Assembly: GCA_937910695.1 (NCBI GenBank)
Contig: CALEMW010000220.1
Coordinates: forward strand, 62,001-126,000
From: an uncultured bacterium
Lineage (GTDB): Bacteria > Krumholzibacteriota > Krumholzibacteriia > LZORAL124-64-63
DNA length: 64,000 bases
Direction of reading: 5' to 3'
Below the pieces are notes generated by a model that did no database searches, had not been told where the DNA came from, and saw nothing but the letters and a program-made list of their open reading frames with translations. A program made the translations under genes and the position numbers. Below, in pieces: positions 35,201 to 42,032 of this stretch; the first letter of the stretch is position 1, and every line of letters begins with the position of its first letter.

Positions 35201-36793
35201 TTCACGCTGGGCGGACTGCTCGATGCACCGATCTCCATGTCCGTCCCCCACGGCGAAACGCAGATGCTCGATGTGACAGCCGCGGGCGCCGGATCTTGCT
35301 GCCTGGTGATCTACCGCGATCAGTTCCAGGGCACCGCGCCGATGGACGTGAGGCTGAAAGTCGAAAAACAGAGACCGAATCTCACGGCCATCAACCCCAT
35401 AGGCTGGCTCTTCCCCTTGATCCCGCGCAACACAGGCGGAGCCTCGGGCTCGTCGGTGCCCCTGACCCTGACATTGCCCGGCAATACACTCGGCGGCACG
35501 TACATCAATGCCTCGTTGCGCAACACCATGGCGGGCACCACCGACACGGAGTTCGAATACCAGATCATGACCGATGGCAACGTTTTGGCGACGCGAACGG
35601 TGCCCACCCTGGCCGGCGCCACGACCTACAGCGATTATAACCTCGGCCCTTACTACCACCGGGGGGGGCGGCACACCCTTGGTCTGCGCATCGACGAACC
35701 GGACGATGTCGGCGAACGAGACGAGACCGACAACGGCTACTCCATGCAGTGGATCTGGACCCCAGCGGCATATGCCCTCGGCACGTTCTCGGGGCGCAGC
35801 ATGCCCACCGACCCGATCGGGGGCTGGGAAGATCTCACCAGCGATGTTTACTATTACAACTGCGACGGGCTGCGCCTGACGGCGCCGTCTCCCAGCGCTC
35901 ACATGTACGGCGCCCTGGCCGTCATGCCCGGCGACACCAGCGACGTGGACGTGCGTCTGCACACGGCGAGTCCGAGTTGCCTGGCCGGCTTCGGCACGTA
36001 TCTCGCCTCGTCGTCGTGGGGACCGGGCCAGTCCGACTTCGTGATGGTCAACTACGCCGCCGCTTCCTGGCAGGATTTCGACGTGGGCGTGGTGAAAGCC
36101 TCGGGCGCACAGACCTACAACCTGCAGGCGGCGGGCTCCACTTATCTGGGCGCCAATCCCTACGGATCCCATGGCCCGTTCACCCTGGCACCCATGCAGA
36201 TCGTCGACCTGCACCACGTCTACTTCGACCCCTACCAAACGACGTTTATCGTCCGGACATACCATCCCGAGGCTCGCGTCGGAATGGCCCTCTTCAACAC
36301 GGACTACGCCTACTTCGGCAAAGGAGACTTCATCGTTCCGACAACGGAAGTCGAAATGGGCACAACCACTCAGTTCACCATGAACATTCCGGTCGACGGC
36401 GACCACTGCCTGGTGGTGTGGCGCAAGGATCGGGCGGCGTTCTACGAACCGGTCGAATACAGCTTCGACATCCTCGGCGGCACGGTGACCGATCTGCCGC
36501 CGCCGTCCGTAGTGACCAAGACGGAGATCACCGGCGCGGCACCTAATCCGTTCAATCCCATGACCACCGTCTCGTTCACGATCGCTACCGCGGGCCAGTC
36601 GGAAGTCGATGTCTACGACACCCGCGGCCGGTTGGTGCGCACTCTGACCCGAGGACTTCTCGAGTCCGGACGACATGAGGTTTCCTGGGATGGTCGCGAC
36701 GACAGCGGCGCCGTCGTTTCCGGTGGCGCGTATCTCATCCGGTTGCGAAGCGGCCCAATTGTCGACATACGTAAGGTCATTCTCGTGAAGTGA
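32255..36793 (+). CDS. Giant secreted putative metalloprotease with FlgD-like C-terminus
   Basis: The product is 1512 aa and exported (signal GLVLILFASHATA). A zinc motif HEMGHHLDH lies at residues 373-381 (HExxHxxxH), with Glu423 in DAWSEGVCNF a possible further ligand. Between them is a cysteine-rich insert (CNSWCDENHDWPFPDCGHCMWCEEN). An FN3-like module follows near residue 565. Then come two copies of a roughly 370-residue region, recognisable by WARQFVWTP...YFNSDGLRM and YSMQWIWTP...YYNCDGLRL. The last 90 residues are FlgD-like, with APNPFNPMTTVSF and SWDGRDDSGAVVSGGAYLIRL, probably the secretion or anchoring signal. The substrate is unknown. A perfect terminator follows. Confidence 0.82.
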   Translation: MNAKSLGLIGLVLILFASHATATVRTEPVKLSLAEAPTLVKAGELFNGTLVITATRTVDLLSVDIDGGRWADFSADRAANPYLEKDGVARVSFRGVPRSLNDTVVIRVETDLGPFEAVLDLRSWSADRSIRSGRAVPIDPSAAEPRPAYLGDPTAPGEARNTPPHFLPPAGVEIGPDATDLDDPPVADKSTRRSIRVVGRLQYMRDDGWTIAAEGVTARVYDEDSTWDELLATTHLDANGVFDVSFTWDPCGLCDGQPDLYVEFETDDGNIQVQDSTILETDYSWSTNVHDDYRENYLDFGDMRPESDSPALHIWNTAYRTRKWLMAERGLPDLFDFDVQWPETDFENAYYNAYFGEIHISATKQWKEDTMAHEMGHHLDHMFNYVPDPDYCNSWCDENHDWPFPDCGHCMWCEENPNDAWSEGVCNFIADIVTARVPMDGDGSLAHYRRNVENVSTCDGTNYHPSLKTEGFVSALLHDIADGQQDDHTMFPGRDQLGDGSFSGTDEILEIFTHDYHVPVWPETDPADLLTVQHFMDEYLARHPEKGADLWATASNCGYELDDTPPLPPSNLSCSTHTLGSISTRAYFTFWWDPPVDDLSGIAGYSYALFPNTPQMPEAIINRHATVSVAIGPVPVATYYFCIRAVDEAGNWSNSYAWTGPYTVRDPLPIDLSPFQPGGWDFNMVPHTGAVGTPTSTHVTPTLTGNLGNTYFSFAGINLSDQATLATTLDFTFFLDGTWKHSAQYGRLYPWESFKVNNMGPRNFYGGRHTFEVRHDFPGQEPEENESNNNWARQFVWTPLELSTTGVQLRNIHLPWREGSWDALLAGYPMYFNSDGLRMLSTSAFTAVAVRPHNNALDYDVRLHQPSTGSQDGFAEYVARSVRPEGMLDAVIVNRNTVGLQTWDIGVLNRDDEVGYPYDITYEKSTPFSMGFTEIISFAQDEMIDLKEIYVSANDVAWGPVTVTLENLGTQNDVIVGWLTRDFTLGGLLDAPISMSVPHGETQMLDVTAAGAGSCCLVIYRDQFQGTAPMDVRLKVEKQRPNLTAINPIGWLFPLIPRNTGGASGSSVPLTLTLPGNTLGGTYINASLRNTMAGTTDTEFEYQIMTDGNVLATRTVPTLAGATTYSDYNLGPYYHRGGRHTLGLRIDEPDDVGERDETDNGYSMQWIWTPAAYALGTFSGRSMPTDPIGGWEDLTSDVYYYNCDGLRLTAPSPSAHMYGALAVMPGDTSDVDVRLHTASPSCLAGFGTYLASSSWGPGQSDFVMVNYAAASWQDFDVGVVKASGAQTYNLQAAGSTYLGANPYGSHGPFTLAPMQIVDLHHVYFDPYQTTFIVRTYHPEARVGMALFNTDYAYFGKGDFIVPTTEVEMGTTTQFTMNIPVDGDHCLVVWRKDRAAFYEPVEYSFDILGGTVTDLPPPSVVTKTEITGAAPNPFNPMTTVSFTIATAGQSEVDVYDTRGRLVRTLTRGLLESGRHEVSWDGRDDSGAVVSGGAYLIRLRSGPIVDIRKVILVK

Positions 36794-36800
36794 TCGAAGC

Positions 36801-36828
36801 ACGGGGGCCGTCTCTGGACGGCCCCCGT
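36801..36828 (+). terminator. Intrinsic terminator after the zincin gene
   Basis: A perfect 11-bp stem, ACGGGGGCCGT / ACGGCCCCCGT, has a 6-nt loop. It begins 7 bp after the stop. The T-run is weak (TTCC). Confidence 0.75.
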
Positions 36829-36923
36829 TCCGAACTCCCCGCGCCTCGTTTCTCATGCTATCCTGCCCTCGACACGCCCGCCGCACCCGCGGCGGGCGCC
36901 GACGTCCGGAGTCGAGGGAAACC

Positions 36924-37685
36924 ATGGACCGCATCACCGCTCTGCTCATCGTCCGCAACGAAGAGGCTGCCCTGCCGGCCTGTCTGGACAGCCTCGCCGG
37001 CATCGTCTCACACCTCGCGGTGGTCGACACCGGCAGCGCCGACGGAACCCGCCTCGTGATCGAAAACGAAACCCGTGACGACCGGTTCGACCACGTGAGC
37101 CTCGAATTCCGACCTTTCGACAACTTCGCCGCCTGCCGCAACCACGCCCTTGCCCTCGTGGCGACACCCTGGACCCTGTCGATCGACGCCGACGAGCGTC
37201 TGTCGCCGACCCTACGAGAAGAGCTGCTCGTCGCCCTCGCCGAAGATGCCCTCGACCGCGCCGACGCCTGGACGCTCCCCTTCCACAACTTCGTTCTCGG
37301 TCGCCTCATGACCTGCCGCGAACTGACGGACCAACGTCACCTGCGACTGTTCCGCACGGCAGGAGCTCAGTTCGACGGCGAAGTGCACGAAGCCGTCATC
37401 CTGCCGGATGGAGCGGACATTCTGGAACTGCAGGGATATGTGGAACACCAAACGATGAGGTCGTGGCGGGATTATCTGCGCAAAATCGATCTCTACACGC
37501 GGCTGGAGGCCGGCGACGGCTCTCGCTTCTATGCGGTCTGCCATCTGCCGATCGCCCTGCCGGCGACGTTCTGGCGGATCTGGGTGCGGCGGGGCTGCTG
37601 TCGCGACGGTTGGCCCGGCTTCGCCTGGGCGCTGACTTCGGGACTTGGGTCCGTACTGCGCGACTGGCGGCGGCTCACCCGCTGA
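36924..37685 (+). CDS. Glycosyltransferase family 2 (WaaE/KdtX-like)
   Basis: This is a GT-A fold sugar transferase of 253 aa. It begins ITALLIVRNEEAALPACLDSLAG, and VVDTGSADGT and LSIDADERLSPTLREEL provide the donor and metal site (DxD as DAD). The layout and length match the LPS-core beta-1,4-glucosyltransferase group. There is no obvious membrane helix. GAGGGAAACC precedes the ATG at 36924. The gene converges on the cysteine-rich 601-aa gene with a 7-bp gap. Confidence 0.88.
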   Translation: MDRITALLIVRNEEAALPACLDSLAGIVSHLAVVDTGSADGTRLVIENETRDDRFDHVSLEFRPFDNFAACRNHALALVATPWTLSIDADERLSPTLREELLVALAEDALDRADAWTLPFHNFVLGRLMTCRELTDQRHLRLFRTAGAQFDGEVHEAVILPDGADILELQGYVEHQTMRSWRDYLRKIDLYTRLEAGDGSRFYAVCHLPIALPATFWRIWVRRGCCRDGWPGFAWALTSGLGSVLRDWRRLTR

Positions 37686-37692
37686 ATCGGAT

Positions 37693-39498
37693 TCAGCCCT
37701 GCGTTGCGTCCGCCAGTTCAGCGTCGACGATCAGTTGCTCCAACTCGCTCTGAAGCTCGGTAAGCGCTTGGCCGAAGGATTCGCGCCGTTCGTCGAGCAA
37801 CCTCGTCGCCAGTTCGTGATAGTGCGTCACGCCGGCGCGGAGATTCTCGCGAACATCACAGGCCCCACAGCTCTTGACCAGGCCTCGACGTCGTTTGTCG
37901 AGTTCCTTGCGCAGGCTGTCGAGGTGAAGAGAAAGCTCCTTGAGGAACATGTGCGGACGTGTGGTTTCTACGGGCAGGCTGATCCGTCCGTAGATGTGGT
38001 CGATCATCTCGCGCAGGCTCGACTCCCGAGAGAAGTAGACTGTGTTGGGACCGCAACAGACCGCCGTATGGGCCGAGGGGTCGAGACCGCTGGGCTTGGT
38101 GGCCCCGCCGGCGAGATCGTGACAGATACAGGCCTTGGCCATCACCATGTTCTGTTCAGCCTCGCGCTGGACAACAGTCATTTCGGAGCCTTCCAGGGCG
38201 GTCAGCTTGCGCCGTTGGTAGGCCCGACTCGCGGTGCAGATGGGAGCCTTGGTGAATTCGGTGTCCGAGACGAGGAATCCCTTGGGGCAGGCGCTCCCCG
38301 GCTTGCCGTCGGCGATCCTCTCCAGGCGTTCGTGTTCGCTGTCGGAAGATCGGAGGCTCCAGAAGGGCACGCCGAGAGGCGAGGCGTCGCTCAAAAAGAC
38401 GTCGTCTTCGCCGGCTTCGCAGAGTCGGGCGAGATGCATCTCGTCGATGTTCACTACTTCGGGGACGAAGAGGAACGGACTCCCCCAGCCGGTTCCGTCC
38501 ACTCCATAACGAGTATTGAGCAGCGCGACCTCTTCCGCGGTGCCGATGCCGCCCTGGACCGTCACACGAATTTCAGGAGATGTGGCGGGCGTCTGCCGGC
38601 CGAGCTCGACTAAGGCCGCGCTCCACATGCTTGAAAGATCTTCGCGCAGTTCGTCGCGGCGGGTGCGGAAATCTTCGAGCACAGGCCCGAGCAGGACTCC
38701 CTTGCCTCCGAAGGCATGTCCGCCGCAGTTCAAACCCGATTCGATGCGGTATTCCGACACCCACAGACCCTGGCGCGCCAGAAGCTTGCCCTGGATCAGA
38801 GCCGAGCGGAAGTCGCTGACCTTCAGGATGATGCGTTTGCGCATCTCGCCGGTCGCATCGGGGAAGAAATCAGGAAACTCGCGCAGGTAGCCGTAGAGTT
38901 TGCGGTTCATGCCAGCCGAAAGAACGACCGACGACTCCAGCTTGCTCCTGGCAAAACCGCGCAACGCGGTCATGGCGTCGGAGAACAGAGGACCTGCCGG
39001 CATGCCTTTGACCACTCGGGCCCGGTCGAGCTTGGTCATGATGTTCACATCGATGGCGCCCGGACGCACGTGGCGTCGCAGATCTTCCTGCAGCGCGGCG
39101 CGGCGGGCAGGGTCGGCCGTGGCCTGCATGCTGCTGTAGAGTGACTTCAAAGGCGACTCGGGCAGCATCTCGAAGTACGCCGTCAGTTCATTGCCCTTCT
39201 CGAAGGCGGACTGGCGCAGTCTCTCGACCTGGCGATGAACCAGATCGTCGAGCAGATCGAGGTACGCGGTGATACGGTTGGCGCGGGAGTCGTCGGCGTC
39301 GGCGGCGATGGCTTCGTAGGGATGACCAGTCTTACGGCTGAGCCAGCCGCGCATCTGTTCGATGAGCACGTCATCGACCAGCGAGACGACCGAGGAGATG
39401 CCGTAGCGGGCCACCTTCAAAGGCGTATCGATGGTGAACCCCGTTCCCATGACGGGAATGTGGAAGCGGTGAACGGGATTGATCAGAGGGTGGCTCAT
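37693..39498 (-). CDS. Unrecognised cysteine-rich 601-aa protein, possible flavin TIM barrel
   Basis: I cannot name this protein. Its N-terminus (NPVHRFHIPVMGTGFTIDTPLKVARYGISSVVSLVDD) and the later VQGGIGTAEEVALLNTRYGVDGTGWGSPFLFVPEVVNID look like the first strands and the phosphate-binding glycine turn of an FMN-type TIM barrel, as in glutamate-synthase or nitronate-monooxygenase relatives. Conserved-looking cysteines are spread along it: NCGGHAFGGKG, CEAGEDD, GSACPKGF, APICTASR, AKACICHD, AVCCGPN and SCGACDVREN. This suggests a metal or Fe-S cofactor. There is no signal peptide, so it is cytoplasmic. The ATG at 39498 is preceded by AAGAGGACCGGAG. It follows Nudix and STAS genes on the same strand. 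Confidence 0.7.
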   Translation of the reverse strand: MSHPLINPVHRFHIPVMGTGFTIDTPLKVARYGISSVVSLVDDVLIEQMRGWLSRKTGHPYEAIAADADDSRANRITAYLDLLDDLVHRQVERLRQSAFEKGNELTAYFEMLPESPLKSLYSSMQATADPARRAALQEDLRRHVRPGAIDVNIMTKLDRARVVKGMPAGPLFSDAMTALRGFARSKLESSVVLSAGMNRKLYGYLREFPDFFPDATGEMRKRIILKVSDFRSALIQGKLLARQGLWVSEYRIESGLNCGGHAFGGKGVLLGPVLEDFRTRRDELREDLSSMWSAALVELGRQTPATSPEIRVTVQGGIGTAEEVALLNTRYGVDGTGWGSPFLFVPEVVNIDEMHLARLCEAGEDDVFLSDASPLGVPFWSLRSSDSEHERLERIADGKPGSACPKGFLVSDTEFTKAPICTASRAYQRRKLTALEGSEMTVVQREAEQNMVMAKACICHDLAGGATKPSGLDPSAHTAVCCGPNTVYFSRESSLREMIDHIYGRISLPVETTRPHMFLKELSLHLDSLRKELDKRRRGLVKSCGACDVRENLRAGVTHYHELATRLLDERRESFGQALTELQSELEQLIVDAELADATQG

Positions 39499-39548
39499 GA
39501 CTCCGGTCCTCTTCAATGACGGACGCTGGGCACCGAGACAGGATGGTT

Positions 39549-40010
39549 TCAGAGGGACAACCGTCGGGTCTCCATGATCTGCTCGAGTATTTCCGCGTGG
39601 TCGAATGCCAGTTCGGGTAGAGCGTCGAGGGAGAACCAGCTCGCCTCGGCCGCGTCATCGCCCCCCCGCACTTCGGGCGGGCAACCCTCGACTTCTGCCA
39701 CGTAAACCAGCGACACCGTATGGCCGCGTGGATCGCGCCGCGGATCGCCGAAGGCGCTGAACAGTTGAAAATGAACGCCGCTCAGCCCGGTCTCTTCCTC
39801 CACCTCGCGGTGGACAGCCGCACCGATGTCTTCACCGACATCCACGAAACCGCCGGGGAAGGCCCACTGACCCAGGAACGGCGGCTTGAGGCGCTTGATC
39901 AACAGAACGTGCCAGTGAGATCTCCAGCGGGTGGCTTCGTGCTGACACAACACAACTCCGTCGACCGCCACGAGAGGCGTCACCGGACAGGTGCTGGTGC
40001 GCGTTTCCAT
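39549..40010 (-). CDS. Nudix hydrolase
   Basis: This 153-aa pyrophosphohydrolase acts on a nucleotide-like substrate. The Nudix box is intact: GGFVDVGEDIGAAVHREVEEETGLSG (Gx5Ex7REVxEExG). The preceding LIKRLKPPFLGQWAFPGG is like ADP-ribose or NADH pyrophosphatases, but the substrate cannot be fixed. The ATG at 40010 has GAGGACATC upstream and lies 23 bp after the STAS stop. Confidence 0.88.
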   Translation of the reverse strand: METRTSTCPVTPLVAVDGVVLCQHEATRWRSHWHVLLIKRLKPPFLGQWAFPGGFVDVGEDIGAAVHREVEEETGLSGVHFQLFSAFGDPRRDPRGHTVSLVYVAEVEGCPPEVRGGDDAAEASWFSLDALPELAFDHAEILEQIMETRRLSL

Positions 40011-40033
40011 GATGTCCTCGCGGTCGACGGCAA

Positions 40034-40381
40034 TCACTCGGTGATGTCGAGGGAAGCCAGAGCTTCCTTCTCGGTATCGTAGGTCTCGAACACGAGCTTG
40101 AGCTGGGTCACGTTCAGGATGTTGTCGATCCTGTCGCTCACCGCACAGATCTTCATGTGACCACCGTTCTTCTTGACGGTGTGATAACCCGAGACGAGGA
40201 CGCCGAGACCCGTTGAGTTGATCCAGTTGATCTTGGCCATGTTCAAGACTACGTCCGCATAACCCTCGTTGATCAGGGTCTTGATCTGGGAATGGAACAG
40301 GTCGTGATCGGGACCGCCCATGATCTTGCCGGTGAGCTGCAAAACCATGACGTCGCCGTGGGCCTTCTCGCTGATCTTCAT
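40034..40381 (-). CDS. STAS-domain anti-sigma factor antagonist
   Basis: This is a SpoIIAA/RsbV-like single STAS domain of 115 aa. The phosphorylatable Ser56 is in INWINSTGLGVLVSGYHTVKKNGG, the classic site. Such proteins switch partners with a serine-kinase anti-sigma factor; none is encoded beside it, so its partner lies outside the window. GGAGGACAGGG precedes the ATG. It is the first gene of the minus-strand run Nudix / 601-aa protein. Confidence 0.9.
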   Translation of the reverse strand: MKISEKAHGDVMVLQLTGKIMGGPDHDLFHSQIKTLINEGYADVVLNMAKINWINSTGLGVLVSGYHTVKKNGGHMKICAVSDRIDNILNVTQLKLVFETYDTEKEALASLDITE

Positions 40382-40562
40382 CCCTGTCCTCCGTACGTAG
40401 GGAAGCTCGTTGACACGTCGCGGCCTAGCCGGTCGTTCTCTATCAGAATGGACCCTCTTTCATTCTTTCGCAAGTGTCGAGTCCTGCGGGCCGGTGCTGG
40501 ACCGCAGTCGACTGAATCTGCTAGGGTTCAGAGCATCACCCAACGTGCTCCTAGGAGGCACC

Positions 40563-41435
40563 ATGCCGACGGACATCCGACCATCAGCCCTTGCTGGGAG
40601 CTGGTATCCAGCTGGCCCGCAGGATCTGCGCGACTCTGTCGCAGGGCACCTGAGGAACGCCGACGACTCGGCGGTTCCCCGCGGACGCCCCGTCGTCGCG
40701 GTCGCCCCCCACGCCGGATACATCTGGAGCGGCGATGTGGCCGGTGGCTCTTTGGGCCATTTGGCGACCTGGAACTACGAACGCATCGTCCTGCTGGCTC
40801 CGAATCACCGTCGACCCCTGAGATCGGCATCCTGCCCCATCGCCGACGCCTATGCGACGCCCCTGGGCGACGTCGTCCTCGACACGGCCGGCCGCGACGC
40901 CTTGCTCCGAAGCGGTGTGATCATTTCGGCTCCCGACGCCCATATCCAGGAACACGCCGAAGAAATTCAGCTGCCCTTCCTGCAGTTGCTTTGGGACGAC
41001 GTGCCGCCGGTCCTCCCCCTGCTCATCCCCCGTCTCAGCGAAAAGGAAAGAAACAGCCTCGCCGACGCTCTTGGTCGGTGGTGTGACGGACGAACCCTGT
41101 TCCTTGTCTCCACCGACTTCACTCACTACGGAGCGGATTTCGGCTACATCCCTTTCGTGGACGACATCCCCCACCGTCTCGAGGTACTCGACATGGGCGC
41201 TGTGAGCCAGATCACAAGCTGGGACGCCGTCGGACTTCGCCGCTATGCCGCCGAAACTGGCATCACGATGTGCGGCCTCGAAGCCATGGCCCTGGTCATG
41301 ATGCTGCCTTGGCCCACGGCGCCGACCATGATCCTGACCGGTTATCGACGCAGCGGCGACCGCGAAGGCGACCACTCGCATTCGGTAAGTTATGTGGGCA
41401 TGATCGGCACCCTGGCCAACGAGGTCGCCTCATGA
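40563..41435 (+). CDS. amrB: MEMO1-family protein (AmmeMemoRadiSam protein B)
   Basis: This is a MEMO1-like protein of 290 aa, related to class III extradiol dioxygenases. It has the family start RPSALAGSWYPAGPQDLRDSVAGHL, VAPHAGYIWSGDVAGG, VLLAPNHRRP, QEHAEEIQLPFLQ and STDFTHYGADFGY. The His, Asp and Cys (ITMCGLEAM) copper/iron-site residues seem present. The ATG at 40563 follows AGGAGGCACC; the track's 51 extra codons have no support. It overlaps the AMMECR1 gene by ATGA. The two form the A and B parts of the AmmeMemoRadiSam set, whose activity is not well understood. Confidence 0.92.
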   Translation: MPTDIRPSALAGSWYPAGPQDLRDSVAGHLRNADDSAVPRGRPVVAVAPHAGYIWSGDVAGGSLGHLATWNYERIVLLAPNHRRPLRSASCPIADAYATPLGDVVLDTAGRDALLRSGVIISAPDAHIQEHAEEIQLPFLQLLWDDVPPVLPLLIPRLSEKERNSLADALGRWCDGRTLFLVSTDFTHYGADFGYIPFVDDIPHRLEVLDMGAVSQITSWDAVGLRRYAAETGITMCGLEAMALVMMLPWPTAPTMILTGYRRSGDREGDHSHSVSYVGMIGTLANEVAS

Positions 41436-42010
41436 CTCCGGACCACCTGACAGAAGAAGCTCTCGCGTTCCTGCCGAAACTGGCCCGCGCCACCCTCGAC
41501 GCGGCCGTCCGCGGCCTGCCTCGACCTGAGCCCGAAGAGATCGCCGCCGTACTTGGGTTCTCTCTGCCGAACAGCTTGCAGGAACCTCGTGGAGTCTTCG
41601 TGACCCTGACACGCAACGGTCGCTTGCGTGGATGCATCGGCGTCATCGAAGCGGGAGCGCCCCTTTCCATCGCAGTTCGGGACAACGCCCTGGCGGCGGC
41701 CTTCCGCGATCCGCGCTTCGATCCCTTGACCGCAGACGAACTGGCGGATACCCGCATTGAAATCTCGGTACTGACTCCCATGCGGCCTGTCCGAAACACG
41801 GACGACATCGTGATTCCCCGTCACGGCGTGTTGTTGAGCAAAGCAGGCCGTCGGGCGGTCTTTCTCCCCCAGGTCGCCGAGGAACAGGGTTGGGACCTTG
41901 ACACGACTCTGACCCACCTGGCCCTCAAGGCCGGCCTCGCTGCGGATGACTGGCGCGAGGGAGCTGCATTTTCGGTGTTCGAGGCCGAAGTCGTCCAGGA
42001 GTCGCCTTGA
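41432..42010 (+). CDS. amrA: AMMECR1-domain protein (AmmeMemoRadiSam protein A)
   Basis: This is an AMMECR1-domain protein of 192 aa. The family signature LRGCIGVIE is present (TRNGRLRGCIGVIEAGAPLSIAVRDNALAAAFRDPRFDPLTADEL), followed by RIEISVLTPM and GRRAVFLPQVAEEQGWDLDTTLTHLALKAGL. The ATG shares four bases with the MEMO1 stop. The radical SAM member usually found with these two is not in the window. CstA follows after 22 bp. Confidence 0.93.
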   Translation: MTPDHLTEEALAFLPKLARATLDAAVRGLPRPEPEEIAAVLGFSLPNSLQEPRGVFVTLTRNGRLRGCIGVIEAGAPLSIAVRDNALAAAFRDPRFDPLTADELADTRIEISVLTPMRPVRNTDDIVIPRHGVLLSKAGRRAVFLPQVAEEQGWDLDTTLTHLALKAGLAADDWREGAAFSVFEAEVVQESP

Positions 42011-42032
42011 CCCCCATCCGCAGAGGTATCCC

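Noticed and set aside
40410-40415. Perfect TTGACA upstream of the MEMO1 gene
   Set aside because: No -10-like hexamer lies 15-19 nt downstream.
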